Positions 50,872 to 59,573 of a stretch of 64,000 bases of DNA are shown one piece after another (within the stretch, counting starts at the first letter, position 1; each line of letters begins with the position of its first letter). Below the pieces are notes generated by a model. That model did no database searches. It had not been told where the DNA came from and saw nothing but the letters and a program-made list of their open reading frames with translations. Made by a program: the position numbers and the translations under genes. Origin of the DNA: Allobranchiibius sp. CTAmp26 (GTDB taxonomy: Bacteria; Actinomycetota; Actinomycetes; Actinomycetales; Dermatophilaceae); NCBI RefSeq assembly GCF_017565405.1, contig NZ_JAGEKR010000008.1:48723-112722 (forward strand), given 5' to 3'.

Positions 50872-52113
50872 TCACTTGGCTGCAGTGGGGCTGATCTGCA
50901 GTCGGTCGGCTAGAACCTGCTGATACCAGTGGGAGTCGGTGACGTTGTGCGCCGACGGAAGCTCGAAGCGGGGCCCGAGTCCGCGATCACCGAGCCGGGA
51001 TGCGGCGGACTGGTGGATCCAGGCGCCCTCCGGTATCCGCCGATGGTGGGGTGGGCCGGTGACCAGCCATGACTTGGGCAACGGGTGGACGGCTCCCTGG
51101 TACGCGCCCTCGGTGAGCGCATCGAACAGGGCCGAGTAGGAGTCCTGCTCGCGCAGGATCAGATGCTCGACCGCACCGTCGACGACCCACTTCAGGGCGA
51201 TGACCGCGAGCCGGTGGTCGTCCTCGTACGTCCCGCCGACGTCGGAGTGGACACCCGCGAACCATGCCTCCTCCGGGTGCTCGCAGGTGGGCCGGTCCTC
51301 CAGCAGCATCGCCCGGTACGGGTTGCGCCACTCGTGGATCGCGACGGCATGCCGGACGGAGATCGCATTCGGCACGGAGTGGGTGAAGCGCCAATGGTGT
51401 TCGTGCATGTGAAGCACACCGGAGGCCTCGACGGTGTCCCAGATGCCGAGGAACGCGACCGGTACGGAGTGGTACGGCACGAAGTAGGACCCGTCCATCG
51501 GCGGGGAGACGGGCTCCTGCGCCGGCGACCGCGACCCGACGTACGCGCTGCCTGGCGTGCGGCGGCCCGCACTGACCGGGTTCTGCGGGGTCCCCCAACA
51601 GAAGGCGTCGGCGAACTCGGTGAGCCCTTGGCACTCCTCGGGGGTGTCAGGCCAGTCGTTGGTCGCGTACTTGTTGATCGCGTACGGGACGAGGTTCTCC
51701 GAGCCGGTGCGCAGCAGTCCGGGACAGTGCAGCATCCCCACCAGCGCTCGCGCGGTGTACGCGCCCCGGCTGAACCCGAAGACGAAGATCCGGTCGCCGA
51801 ACGCGTAGTGGCGCATCAGCCAGCTGTACGCCTCGGTCAGCTTGTGCCTCATGCCGATGCCGAACGCGAGCTCCTCCCCGGTGGACAGGTGCCGTTCGAT
51901 GATCCCGCGGGCGTGGGGGGCCGGCAGAGTGCCGATGCCCGGGTCGTAGTACGCGATCTGCCGGGACGGATCGACCAGGCTGAGCATCCGAAAGATCTTC
52001 GCCACGTTCGACGGCTCGGAGACCCCGATCTGGTCGTTGGTGCCGTCCAGGCACATGACGATCGTCTTCGGCCCGTCCTGGGTCGGCCCCGGGTGCTGTG
52101 CCTGGTCCGACAT
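50872..52113 (-). CDS. DUF2235 family hydrolase (Tle1-like phospholipase fold)
   Basis: 413 aa from ATG 52113, with GAAGGGG upstream. The N-terminal TIVMCLDGTNDQIGVSEPSN opens the DUF2235 alpha/beta hydrolase. The nucleophile Ser lies in FVFGFSRGAYTARALVGMLH (G-x-S-x-G), and an Asp-containing GVHSDVGGTYEDDHRL is the second family signature (H-S-D-x-G-G). The family includes type VI secretion phospholipase effectors (Tle1) in proteobacteria and many stand-alone bacterial and fungal proteins. No secretion signal or T6SS genes are present, so the role may be intracellular lipid or glycan hydrolysis. It is divergent from the NfeD gene. Confidence 0.88.
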   Translation of the reverse strand: MSDQAQHPGPTQDGPKTIVMCLDGTNDQIGVSEPSNVAKIFRMLSLVDPSRQIAYYDPGIGTLPAPHARGIIERHLSTGEELAFGIGMRHKLTEAYSWLMRHYAFGDRIFVFGFSRGAYTARALVGMLHCPGLLRTGSENLVPYAINKYATNDWPDTPEECQGLTEFADAFCWGTPQNPVSAGRRTPGSAYVGSRSPAQEPVSPPMDGSYFVPYHSVPVAFLGIWDTVEASGVLHMHEHHWRFTHSVPNAISVRHAVAIHEWRNPYRAMLLEDRPTCEHPEEAWFAGVHSDVGGTYEDDHRLAVIALKWVVDGAVEHLILREQDSYSALFDALTEGAYQGAVHPLPKSWLVTGPPHHRRIPEGAWIHQSAASRLGDRGLGPRFELPSAHNVTDSHWYQQVLADRLQISPTAAK

Positions 52114-52309
52114 TGCGACACCCCTTCGTGGCGGCGAATTTCGACCCTCGAGGTTATGCCCGCAGCCGCACGATCGGCAGCTCGTTGAGAGAATCTCGTG
52201 GGACCTGGCTCCAGTGCGGAGTATCTTGGAAAGCGGCGGAACTGGTGCGTCGAGTCGGTTGGGGCTCCGTTCCATGCGATGGCCCGTTCGCCCGGATCAG
52301 GTGATCCCG

Positions 52310-52807
52310 ATGGCTGCGATCGGTGTGTTGGTGGCCCTGTGCGGACTGGGGCTGCTGGTGCTGGAGGCCCATGTGCCCGGCTTCGGCATCTTCGGGTCCG
52401 TCGGCGTTCTCGCGCTTGCCGGCGGTGTCGGGTTGATGGTCGAGGCCGCCGGCGCACCACTGGCCGTGGCCCTTCCCGTGGCCCTGGTCCTCACCCTCGT
52501 CGGCGCGGTCCTGCTGCTCGTCGTGGGTCAGAAGGTCCTGCTGTCGCGCCGTCTGGAACCGCAGTCCGGGCCTGAACGTTTACCCGGTGTGGCCGGTGTC
52601 GTGCAGACGTGGGCAGGGGACGAGGGCCAGGTGGCCGCGGACGGCTCGCTCTGGCGCGCGCGTACCAGTTTCGGATGGCAGGATCCCGCGCCGACCGCGG
52701 GCGAGACCATCGTGATCGAACGACTCGACGGATTGACCTTGATGGTTCGTCGTCCGCACTCGTGGGAAAAGGATCCGGTATGGAAGCCCTCGGAATTGTC
52801 GCTGTAG
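52310..52807 (+). CDS. NfeD-like membrane protein
   Basis: 165 aa from ATG 52310 ([20 protein letters not shown]), with GGATCAGG upstream. ATG 52274 is an alternative. Two to three transmembrane helices (including [20 protein letters not shown] and [20 protein letters not shown]) are followed by a soluble OB-fold NfeD domain: [40 protein letters not shown] and [16 protein letters not shown]. It is a short NfeD1b-type protein without the protease domain. Its end overlaps the slipin start by 28 bp. NfeD-slipin pairs organise membrane microdomains. Confidence 0.9.
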   Translation: MAAIGVLVALCGLGLLVLEAHVPGFGIFGSVGVLALAGGVGLMVEAAGAPLAVALPVALVLTLVGAVLLLVVGQKVLLSRRLEPQSGPERLPGVAGVVQTWAGDEGQVAADGSLWRARTSFGWQDPAPTAGETIVIERLDGLTLMVRRPHSWEKDPVWKPSELSL

Positions 52808-53664
52808 TCGTCGTCGTCGTTCTCCTGGCGCTGTTGGGATCGTCCGTCCGGGTGCTGCGCGAGTACGAGCGGGGCGTCGTGTTCCGGCTGGGACGTCTGG
52901 TCACGCTCAAGGAGCCGGGACTGGTGCTGCTGATCCCGGTGGTGGACCGGATGGTCCGCGTCGGGATGCGAACGGTCACGCTTAACGTGCCGGCGCAGGA
53001 CGTCATCACGCGGGACAACGTGCCCGTGCGGGTGAACGCGGTGACCTACTTCCGCGTCGTGGACGCCAACCGCTCGATCGTCGAGGTCGAGAACTTCCTG
53101 GCGGCGACCAGCCAGATCGCCCAGACCTCGCTGCGCGCCGTACTGGGTAAGGCGGAGTTGGACACGCTGTTGTCCGAACGCGAGCGGCTCAACGCGGATC
53201 TGCAGAAGGTCATCGACCAGCAGACCGAGCCGTGGGGCATCAAGGTCCTGCTCGTGGAGATCAAGGACGTCGAGATCCCGGGCAGCATGCAGCGGGCCAT
53301 CGCGCGGCAGGCAGAGGCCGAGCGCGAACGTCGTGCGAAGGTCATTAACGCCGAGGGTGAGTTCCAGGCGTCGGCGAAGTTGGCCGAGGCGGCCGACGTC
53401 ATGTCGACCAACCCCGCCACCCTGCAGCTGCGGTATCTGCAGACGTTGCTTGAGATCGGAGGCAACAACAACAACAACGTCGTGATCCCCCTGCCGATCG
53501 ATCTCATCCAAGGGGTGCTCGGTGGTCTGAGGCCCAGCCCCGACGCCTCCGACAAGGTCGCCGAGGCCAAGCGGGCGGCGGACGCGATCCTCAAGGAGAG
53601 CCGGGTCACGGGCGAGGCCGACGATGCTCAGCCCGAGATGGACGCGGTCGTCTCACCGTCCTGA
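52780..53664 (+). CDS. Slipin/stomatin-like SPFH (band 7) protein
   Basis: 294 aa from ATG 52780, with AAAAGGA at good spacing. One N-terminal transmembrane helix ([19 protein letters not shown]). The SPFH domain follows: [60 protein letters not shown], then [20 protein letters not shown] and [20 protein letters not shown] with a C-terminal coiled coil. An NNNNN run ([13 protein letters not shown]) precedes the final segment. It partners with the overlapping NfeD protein in membrane-domain assembly. Confidence 0.95.
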   Translation: MEALGIVAVVVVVVLLALLGSSVRVLREYERGVVFRLGRLVTLKEPGLVLLIPVVDRMVRVGMRTVTLNVPAQDVITRDNVPVRVNAVTYFRVVDANRSIVEVENFLAATSQIAQTSLRAVLGKAELDTLLSERERLNADLQKVIDQQTEPWGIKVLLVEIKDVEIPGSMQRAIARQAEAERERRAKVINAEGEFQASAKLAEAADVMSTNPATLQLRYLQTLLEIGGNNNNNVVIPLPIDLIQGVLGGLRPSPDASDKVAEAKRAADAILKESRVTGEADDAQPEMDAVVSPS

Positions 53665-53686
53665 CCTACAGACCCGCGTTGGCGTT

Positions 53687-53760
53687 CTGACGCTGACGGC
53701 GTTCACTTTCGTTGACGGCGTTCCAACACCGTCAACGAAAGTGAACGCCTTCAGCGTCAG
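53687..53760. repeat. 74-bp near-perfect palindrome at the 3' end of DUF222/HNH gene 2
   Basis: Arms of 36 bp (53687-53722 and 53725-53760) pair at 34 positions with a 2-base centre. Each arm includes the unit TTGACGGYGTT and the core GGCGTTCACTTTCGTTGAC. The HNH stop codon (53757-53759) lies inside the right arm. It shares the TGACGG-unit structure of the palindrome at 3755-3816. It can also act as a terminator between the slipin gene and the HNH gene. Confidence 0.85.
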
Positions 53761-55202
53761 GCTGCGGGTCGGCGACCGGGTCGGGAGGGCATCAGCCCGG
53801 GGGTGAGGTCCCAGATCACGCCGGTGGTGGTGACCTTCGCGGTGAGCAGGTCGCGGTGGACGATGGTGTGGTGGCGTGCGCAGAGCAGCGCCGCGTTCTG
53901 GAGTGTTGTCTCTCCGCCGGCCCACCATGGCGTCACATGGTGTGCGTCGCACCAGTCCGGTGGTCGGTCGCAGCCGGGGAAGGTGCAGTGCTGATCTCGA
54001 TGGATGATCGCGGTTCTGAGGCCGCCGGTGAAGAGGCGTCTGGCCCTGCCGGCGTCTAAGGATTCGGAGTCTGTGCCGAGGACGGCGGGGATGAGGTCCG
54101 CGTCGCATGCGAGCCGCCTGAGGGTGCCGGCGTCGAGGTAATCCCCGTCGGTGGTGCGTCCGATGCCTGGCAAGTACGTCGGGCCGGATTGGCTGTCGTG
54201 CGAACCTAGTTGGCTGTCCTGATGGAGCCGGCCCGCGTTGCGAAGGCCCTCGTACAAGGTCGCGTAGTCCATCGTGACGAGGATCTTGGCGGTGCCGCCG
54301 AACTCACCGACCGGCCGCGGCGTGGTGCCGTCCAGCACCCCGGCTGCGGTGTCGACCAGCCGCACCAACGCGTCCGCCCGCCGTTTGGCCGGGGTACGCG
54401 GGTCCCGCTCGGGCGTACCGGCGCCGGTCTCTAGCAGCGGGCCGGTTCCCGAGTCGCTGTCAGGGTCGTTTGTACTGGCGGGACTGGGTTGTGGCGCGGG
54501 TGTGGGCGCGGACAAGGCGCGCAGGGCGTGTTTGACCACGGCGGCGTGCCCGCCGGACAGTTCCGCGACGAACCGAGTCAGCCCACTGGGCAAATCGGCC
54601 CAGTACACCGACTCGCACTCCTGCTGTCGCTCTTCGTCACGGACGAGCCGCTGCGGCGCGTACTCCCCCAAGATCCGGGTGGTCAGCTCCCGCAACGTCT
54701 TTGCGCCGTAGTCGGACAGCGACAGGTAACGGCCCAATAGGTCATCCCGATCCGCGGTCGGCAGTTGCGGCAGGATCAGCGGTAGTTGCCGCAACGCCGC
54801 AGCGGCGACCGGCACACCGGCGGACCCATCGGCCAGCGCGTCAACTACGACCTGGTTGCGGGGGTCGGCGCACTCGACACCCACCGCCCCGACCCGGCGT
54901 ACGACCGTCGGGTCCACGCCAGCCGCCTGCCGAGCCACCCACGCCGGGGCACCCGTCGCGGTGGAGTTCGCGACCGTCCCGCGGCTCAGCGCGTCCGCGG
55001 TGGCCAGCGCGGCGACGTTCTCCGCCCGGGAGGAGACACGCAGCATGCCCCCGACCACTTGGGCCAGGCCCGCCTCATCCAGCTGCCACAGCGCTCCGGG
55101 CCACTCATCCAGCGCAGAGGTGAACTCCCGCAGCGAAGCCAACAACCGGTCACCAGCACCCGGCGCAGCAGGCCGAGGAATGTCGGTCGTCGGCCGCGCC
55201 AT
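53757..55202 (-). CDS. DUF222 / HNH endonuclease domain protein (13E12 family), copy 2
   Basis: 481 aa from ATG 55202, with AGGAGGGG upstream. DUF222 core (WPGALWQLDEAGLAQVVGGM, SSRAENVAALATADALSRGT, VANSTATGAPAWVARQAAGV, DRDDLLGRYLSLSDYGAKTL) and C-terminal HNH nuclease (CTFPGCDRPPDWCDAHHVTP, then NAALLCARHHTIVHRDLL). It is clearly paralogous to the copy at 3819-5270, with the strongest identity in the HNH end. Upstream dyad, DnaA-like boxes and 3' palindrome are arranged as in copy 1. It has a longer variable linker. Confidence 0.9.
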   Translation of the reverse strand: MARPTTDIPRPAAPGAGDRLLASLREFTSALDEWPGALWQLDEAGLAQVVGGMLRVSSRAENVAALATADALSRGTVANSTATGAPAWVARQAAGVDPTVVRRVGAVGVECADPRNQVVVDALADGSAGVPVAAAALRQLPLILPQLPTADRDDLLGRYLSLSDYGAKTLRELTTRILGEYAPQRLVRDEERQQECESVYWADLPSGLTRFVAELSGGHAAVVKHALRALSAPTPAPQPSPASTNDPDSDSGTGPLLETGAGTPERDPRTPAKRRADALVRLVDTAAGVLDGTTPRPVGEFGGTAKILVTMDYATLYEGLRNAGRLHQDSQLGSHDSQSGPTYLPGIGRTTDGDYLDAGTLRRLACDADLIPAVLGTDSESLDAGRARRLFTGGLRTAIIHRDQHCTFPGCDRPPDWCDAHHVTPWWAGGETTLQNAALLCARHHTIVHRDLLTAKVTTTGVIWDLTPGLMPSRPGRRPAA

Positions 55203-55248
55203 GGCCCCTCCTGCGCTGATGACGGCACCTCTTGCCATCTACTGTCTA

Positions 55249-55264
55249 TCATACGCCTGTTCGA
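55249..55264. promoter_or_regulatory. SOS-box-like dyad upstream of DUF222/HNH copy 2
   Basis: TCATAC-GCCT-GTTCGA retains the right half GTTCGA and N4 spacing of the TCGAAC-N4-GTTCGA consensus with two changes in the left half. Its near edge is 47 bp upstream of the start at 55202, the same position as the better dyad of copy 1. Confidence 0.45.
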
Positions 55265-55325
55265 CACGTTGCACAAGAACATATCGGGCGAATATGCCTG
55301 CCAATGTTGATCATTCAGGACTTTG

Positions 55326-55373
55326 TTATCGACATCTCACTCGGCGAGGTGGGCGACTCAGGGGTTGTCCACA
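55326..55373 (+). promoter_or_regulatory. Two DnaA-box-like 9-mers upstream of DUF222/HNH copy 2
   Basis: TTATCGACA at 55326-55334 (one change from TTATCCACA) and TTGTCCACA at 55365-55373. They begin 124 and 163 bp upstream of the start, close to the 123 and 152 bp of copy 1, and have the same orientation relative to the gene. Confidence 0.45.
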
Positions 55374-55416
55374 AGTCAGTGTCGGAGTCTTGACGAGTGC
55401 CGCTTAGGCTCGAACC

Positions 55417-55842
55417 ATGGCCCTTCGAACCTCGGCTCCCGTCACCAAGCCACCCGCCGGGCGCGACCTCGCTGCGCGGCGTACCACGGTGATCGCCGCC
55501 GTGCTCGACGTGGTGCTCATCGTCGCCTTCGCCGCGATCGGGCGGGCATCGCATTCCGAGAGCCACCCCGTGCTCGAGTCCGCCGTCGTGGCGTGGCCGT
55601 TCCTGGCGGGGGCGGCCGTGGGGTGGGCGTTCGCGGTCGGCATACGGCGATGGGCGCCCGCGTCGCTGCGTGCCGGCGTACCGGTCTGGGTGGGTGCCGT
55701 CGCGATCGGGATGGTGCTGCGAGTCGTCACCGGCCGCGGGGTGGCGCTCAGCTTCGTCATCGTCGCGATGGTCGTGTTGGCGGTGTTCCTGCTCGGGTGG
55801 CGTGGCATTGTTGCCGGATGGCAACGACGGACGCACAGCTGA
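55417..55842 (+). CDS. DUF3054 family membrane protein
   Basis: 141 aa with four predicted transmembrane helices: VIAAVLDVVLIVAFAAIGRA, VVAWPFLAGAAVGWAFAV, VPVWVGAVAIGMVLRVVTGR and ALSFVIVAMVVLAVFLLGW. GRASHSESHPV after helix 1 and RVVTGRGVALSFVIVA are conserved DUF3054 features. Function unknown. Its end overlaps the start of the oxidase gene by 25 bases in another frame. Confidence 0.9.
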   Translation: MALRTSAPVTKPPAGRDLAARRTTVIAAVLDVVLIVAFAAIGRASHSESHPVLESAVVAWPFLAGAAVGWAFAVGIRRWAPASLRAGVPVWVGAVAIGMVLRVVTGRGVALSFVIVAMVVLAVFLLGWRGIVAGWQRRTHS

Positions 55843-57089
55843 ACACCAACTGGTCGGGCACCATCGCCTATCGCGCGGGCCGCCGCGTCCGACCCACGTC
55901 GGTCGAGGAGTTGCGGTCGGTCCTCCGCGAGGCGCCGTCGGTCAAAGTCACCGGCTCCGGGCACAGCTTCAACTATGTCGCGGACAGTGAGAACGGTTGG
56001 CAGATAGACCTTTCCGGGCTCGTGGAGCCGCCGGTCGTCAGCGCCGACCACAGCACGGTCGAGGTCAGCGGCGGGACGACGTACGGCGCGCTCGTGCCCT
56101 TCCTGGCGCAGGAGGGCCTCGCGTTGGCGAACCTCGCCTCGCTCCCCCACATCACCGTCGCCGGCAGCGTCGCGACCGGCACCCACGGATCAGGCGCCCG
56201 CCAGCCGGGGCTGGCCGCCTCCGTGCAGGCGGTGCAGCTGATGACCGCGGACGGCGACCTGCGGTGGTTCGACCGCTCCGACCCGCGGTTCCCGGCACTC
56301 GTGGTGTCGCTCGGCGCACTCGGCGTCGTCACCCGACTCAGGCTCTCGATCGAGCCGGAGTTCGAGGTGCGCCAGGACACCTTCGTCGGCCTGACCTGGG
56401 CACAGCTGACCGCCGAGCTGGGGACCATCCTGGAGTCTGCGTACAGCGTCAGCGTCTTCGGCCGGTGGGTCGGGCCCGGACCCGACCACATCGTGCTGAA
56501 GAGTCGCACCGACCAGCGCAGCGATGCCCCGGTCCTGCCGGGCGCCGAGTGGATCGCCGACACCAAGCACCCGTCCTGGGCCTCGGGCGAGCCCAGCGAG
56601 AAGGTGACCGAGCAGGGCGGGGCGCCCGGCCTGTGGTCCGACCGTCTGCCGCACTTCCGGATGGGGTTCACCCCCAGCTCGGGCGAGGAGATCCAGTCCG
56701 AGTTCTTCGTGCCCGCAGCACATGGAGCCGCGGCCGCCGAAGCACTGCTGCAGATCGGCGAGCGCATCGCGCCGATGATCATCGTGTCCGAGATCCGTGC
56801 GGTCGCAGCCGACGGGCAATGGCTCAGCCCGACCTACGACCGCGACAGCGTCGTCTTCCACTTCACCTGGCGTCCGGACACGGCCGCCACATCGGAGGCC
56901 GCCGACCTCGTCCAGCAGGCGCTCGCACCGTTCGACCCGCGCCCGCACTGGGGCAAGTTGTTCACCTACGCGGGGCGACTCGACGCGGCGTACCCGCGCC
57001 TGGACGACTTCGAGGCGGTACGCCGTGAGCTCGATCCGTCCGGCGCGTTCCTCAACGACTTCCTGCGTCGCCACGTCGCATCGGACTGA
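55818..57089 (+). CDS. FAD-binding alditol/aldonolactone oxidase-like protein
   Basis: 423 aa from ATG 55818 (MATTDAQLNTNWSGTIAYRA). The vanillyl-alcohol-oxidase FAD fold: RPTSVEELRSVLREAPSVKV, TGSGHSFNYVADSENGWQID (His for covalent FAD) and LASLPHITVAGSVATGTHGS. The substrate domain includes SEIRAVAADGQWLSPTYDRD, VVFHFTWRPD and HWGKLFTYAGRLDAAYPRLD (H-W-G-K signature of alditol and aldonolactone oxidases). It oxidises polyols such as xylitol or sorbitol, or a lactone. Cytoplasmic, no signal. Coupled to the DUF3054 gene by overlap. Confidence 0.92.
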   Translation: MATTDAQLNTNWSGTIAYRAGRRVRPTSVEELRSVLREAPSVKVTGSGHSFNYVADSENGWQIDLSGLVEPPVVSADHSTVEVSGGTTYGALVPFLAQEGLALANLASLPHITVAGSVATGTHGSGARQPGLAASVQAVQLMTADGDLRWFDRSDPRFPALVVSLGALGVVTRLRLSIEPEFEVRQDTFVGLTWAQLTAELGTILESAYSVSVFGRWVGPGPDHIVLKSRTDQRSDAPVLPGAEWIADTKHPSWASGEPSEKVTEQGGAPGLWSDRLPHFRMGFTPSSGEEIQSEFFVPAAHGAAAAEALLQIGERIAPMIIVSEIRAVAADGQWLSPTYDRDSVVFHFTWRPDTAATSEAADLVQQALAPFDPRPHWGKLFTYAGRLDAAYPRLDDFEAVRRELDPSGAFLNDFLRRHVASD

Positions 57090-57091
57090 CC

Positions 57092-59401
57092 TCAGGGGGT
57101 GATGGCGTACGCCGAGCGGCCGCCGGCCGCGACCGCCGTCGCGCCGGTGATCCCCGTGACGACCACCGGTGTGCTCGCCGAGTCGGTGGGCCCCGCGCTG
57201 CCCAGTTCGCCGTAGCTGTTGTCCCCCCAGGCGGCGATGGTGCCGTTGGACATCCGCGCATAGGCGGAGTTGTCGGAGGCGGCGATGGACAGGACGTTCG
57301 ACACGTTGAGCACGCTCTGGGGCACCCGGGAGTCCGCAGTGCTGCCGTAGCCGATGCCACCGCCTGCCCCCTGGCCCTGTGCGGAGACACCGCCGCCGCG
57401 GATCGCGTACCCGTCGACGCCACTCGCCGCGACCGCGTCAGCCGTGTACCCGGGGATGCGCGTGGGCACGGTCACGTAGGGATCGGGCGAGTTGAGCGCG
57501 AGCTGGCCGACCGAGTTGTCGCCCCACACCCAGACGCCGGTGTCCGAGGTCAGCGCGAGCACCGAGCGTCCCCCGCCGACGATCGAGGCGACGTTGCTGA
57601 TGCCGGTGACCTTGACCGGCGTACTGGCGCCTTCCGTCGTCCCGGGGATCTGCCCGTAGTACCCGTCGCCCCAGGCCCACACGGTGCCGTCGGACGCGAG
57701 CGCGTACGCCGTGTCCCACCCCGCCGAGATCGCGACGATCCCCGGCAGTCCGGTGACCTGCGCCGGCGTGCTGCTGGAGTTGCCGGATCCGTTGCCCAGC
57801 TCGCCGTGGAAACCGCTGCCCCACGCCCAGACCGTGCCGTCGCCGCGCAGCGCGTAGCCGGAGAAGTAGCCGGCCGCCACGGACGTGACTCCGGTCAGAC
57901 CGAGGACCTGGCGCGGCACGGTGGTGACGTCCGAGCCGTCCAGGCTGCCGCCGTCGCCCAGCTCACCTGCCCCGCCGTCGCCCCACGCCCACACGGTGCC
58001 GTCCGCCCGCAGCGCGTACCCGGTGGCCTCTCCGGCTGCGATGCCGGTCACCCCTGAGAGGGCGCTCACCCGCACCGTGGCGCTCGAAGAGGTGGGGCTG
58101 GCGCCGTTGCCGAGCTGGCCACTGAACCCCGCGCCCCACGCCGACACCACGCCGGTGAGCGGATAGCGGAAGTAACCCTGGACATCCACGAGCAGATCGG
58201 TCTGCGCCGAGCTGAAGATGCTGACCTTGCCGCCCGCACCCACCTTGGCGGTCACCGAGTTGGCGACGGCCTGACCCTGCGGGTAGTTGAGGGTGGAGGA
58301 GCCCGGGCGGCTGCCGCCCGCGGGGTAGGTCGTGAGGTAACCGCCGGCGGACGGCCCGACCGCGGTGACGCCCAGCTCGACGGCGTTGATGCCCGCCGTG
58401 GGTACGCCGCCCACCCCGGTGACCTGCACGGTGAGGGTGCCGCCCGCGGGGACCCGCGCCCGCGGTGCCCCGGTGCCGCTGCGGGTGTCGACCAGGCGGG
58501 TCGGGGTGACGCCGGTGTAGTCGGCGGACGTCGGGAGCCAGCCGGCGATGTCCACCAGCAGGTGGGTCGTGGCCGAGGTATAGATCGAGACCGCTCCCCC
58601 GGTGCCGACCCGCGCGAACGTCGTACCCACGGCGGCGCGTCCGACCACGAAGTTCACGTTCGAGGACGACGGGCGGGTCGCTCCGGCCGGGTAGGCGATG
58701 AGGTATCCGGACGTGGCGGGCGCGACCACCGTGATGTTGAGGATGACTGCACCCACCCCGCTCGACGGGACGCCTGCGACACCTGTGACGGGCACCGTCG
58801 TGGTGGACCCCGCCGCGACCGTGTGCGTCTTGCGGGTGTCCAGCAGACGGGTCGGGGTGACCGGGTGGTAGGAGCCGCCGGTGGCGTAGTAACCGGAGAC
58901 GTCGGCGAAGAACTGCGTCGAGGTGGACAGGTAGACGCTCACCCGGCCACTCGCGTCGACCGGCGTGACCGACTGGTTGGCCACGGTCTGTCCGGCGGAG
59001 AAGGTGATGTTCGAGGTGCCCGGTCGGGTGGAACCGGTCGCATAGGCGATGAGATACCCCGAAGCGGTCGCACCGGTCACCGTGATGTTGAGGACGACGG
59101 CTGCGACCCCCGAGGTGGGCACCCCGCCCGTCCCGCCGACCTTGGCGGTCGTCGTACTCCCTGCTGCAACAGCTCCTTTCGGGCCGCCAAGGCCCGTCCG
59201 GGTGTCGATGACCCGGGTGGGCGCGACGGACGTGAGCCGGGTGGTGGGCGCCGGTCCCGCGACGACGGCCGGGCGCGCGGTTCCGCTCGGGTGCGAAAGG
59301 GCGGCAGACATCGAGGCGGCGTACGCCATGGTGGGCGCAGCGAGCGCGCACCCCAGCAGCATCGCGAGAAGGAGACTGCGCAGCGCGGCGTACGAACGCA
59401 T
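57092..59401 (-). CDS. Secreted protein with three RLLDTR-type repeats and a seven-blade RCC1 propeller
   Basis: 769 aa from ATG 59401. GTG 59413 is possible. The Sec signal peptide ends around TMAYAAS. Residues ~55-420 hold three ~115-aa repeats, each opening with an x-P-T-R-x-x-D-T-R motif (APTRVIDTRTG, TPTRLLDTRKT, TPTRLVDTRSG) and ending with FFADVSGYY, LLVDIAGWL or LLVDVQGYF. Residues ~425-765 hold seven RCC1 repeats (such as VWAWGDGGAGELGDGG and VWAWGSGFHGELGNG), enough to close one propeller; blade 6 (VSAQGQGAGGGIGYG) is divergent. A surface or adhesive protein is likely; ligand unknown. Confidence 0.88.
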   Translation of the reverse strand: MRSYAALRSLLLAMLLGCALAAPTMAYAASMSAALSHPSGTARPAVVAGPAPTTRLTSVAPTRVIDTRTGLGGPKGAVAAGSTTTAKVGGTGGVPTSGVAAVVLNITVTGATASGYLIAYATGSTRPGTSNITFSAGQTVANQSVTPVDASGRVSVYLSTSTQFFADVSGYYATGGSYHPVTPTRLLDTRKTHTVAAGSTTTVPVTGVAGVPSSGVGAVILNITVVAPATSGYLIAYPAGATRPSSSNVNFVVGRAAVGTTFARVGTGGAVSIYTSATTHLLVDIAGWLPTSADYTGVTPTRLVDTRSGTGAPRARVPAGGTLTVQVTGVGGVPTAGINAVELGVTAVGPSAGGYLTTYPAGGSRPGSSTLNYPQGQAVANSVTAKVGAGGKVSIFSSAQTDLLVDVQGYFRYPLTGVVSAWGAGFSGQLGNGASPTSSSATVRVSALSGVTGIAAGEATGYALRADGTVWAWGDGGAGELGDGGSLDGSDVTTVPRQVLGLTGVTSVAAGYFSGYALRGDGTVWAWGSGFHGELGNGSGNSSSTPAQVTGLPGIVAISAGWDTAYALASDGTVWAWGDGYYGQIPGTTEGASTPVKVTGISNVASIVGGGRSVLALTSDTGVWVWGDNSVGQLALNSPDPYVTVPTRIPGYTADAVAASGVDGYAIRGGGVSAQGQGAGGGIGYGSTADSRVPQSVLNVSNVLSIAASDNSAYARMSNGTIAAWGDNSYGELGSAGPTDSASTPVVVTGITGATAVAAGGRSAYAITP

Positions 59402-59522
59402 TCGGGTGACCACTTCCGACGGAGCAGGAATGCGGCGAGCGCCGCGGGCTCCAAAACTACTGCGCCGTAGGGACGTTGACGGCTCTTGAGACCTGGTCAG
59501 GAATCATGGTCCGGCTCGCGGT

Positions 59523-59572
59523 CGGTTGTCCGCGGTTTCGTGACGCCGCCGTCACGAAACCGCGGACAACCG
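59523..59572. terminator. Perfect 23-bp hairpin downstream of mpa
   Basis: Arms 59523-59545 and 59550-59572 are perfectly complementary with loop CCGC. It starts one base beyond the mpa stop codon (59574-59576). A very stable stem without a U tract, probably the terminator of the trmI-mpa side and possibly a 3' mRNA stabiliser. Confidence 0.85.
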
Positions 59573-59573
59573 G

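Noticed and set aside
50872..52113. Type VI secretion effector assignment for the DUF2235 protein
   Set aside because: The fold matches Tle1 relatives, but no secretion genes, immunity gene or effector domains are present.
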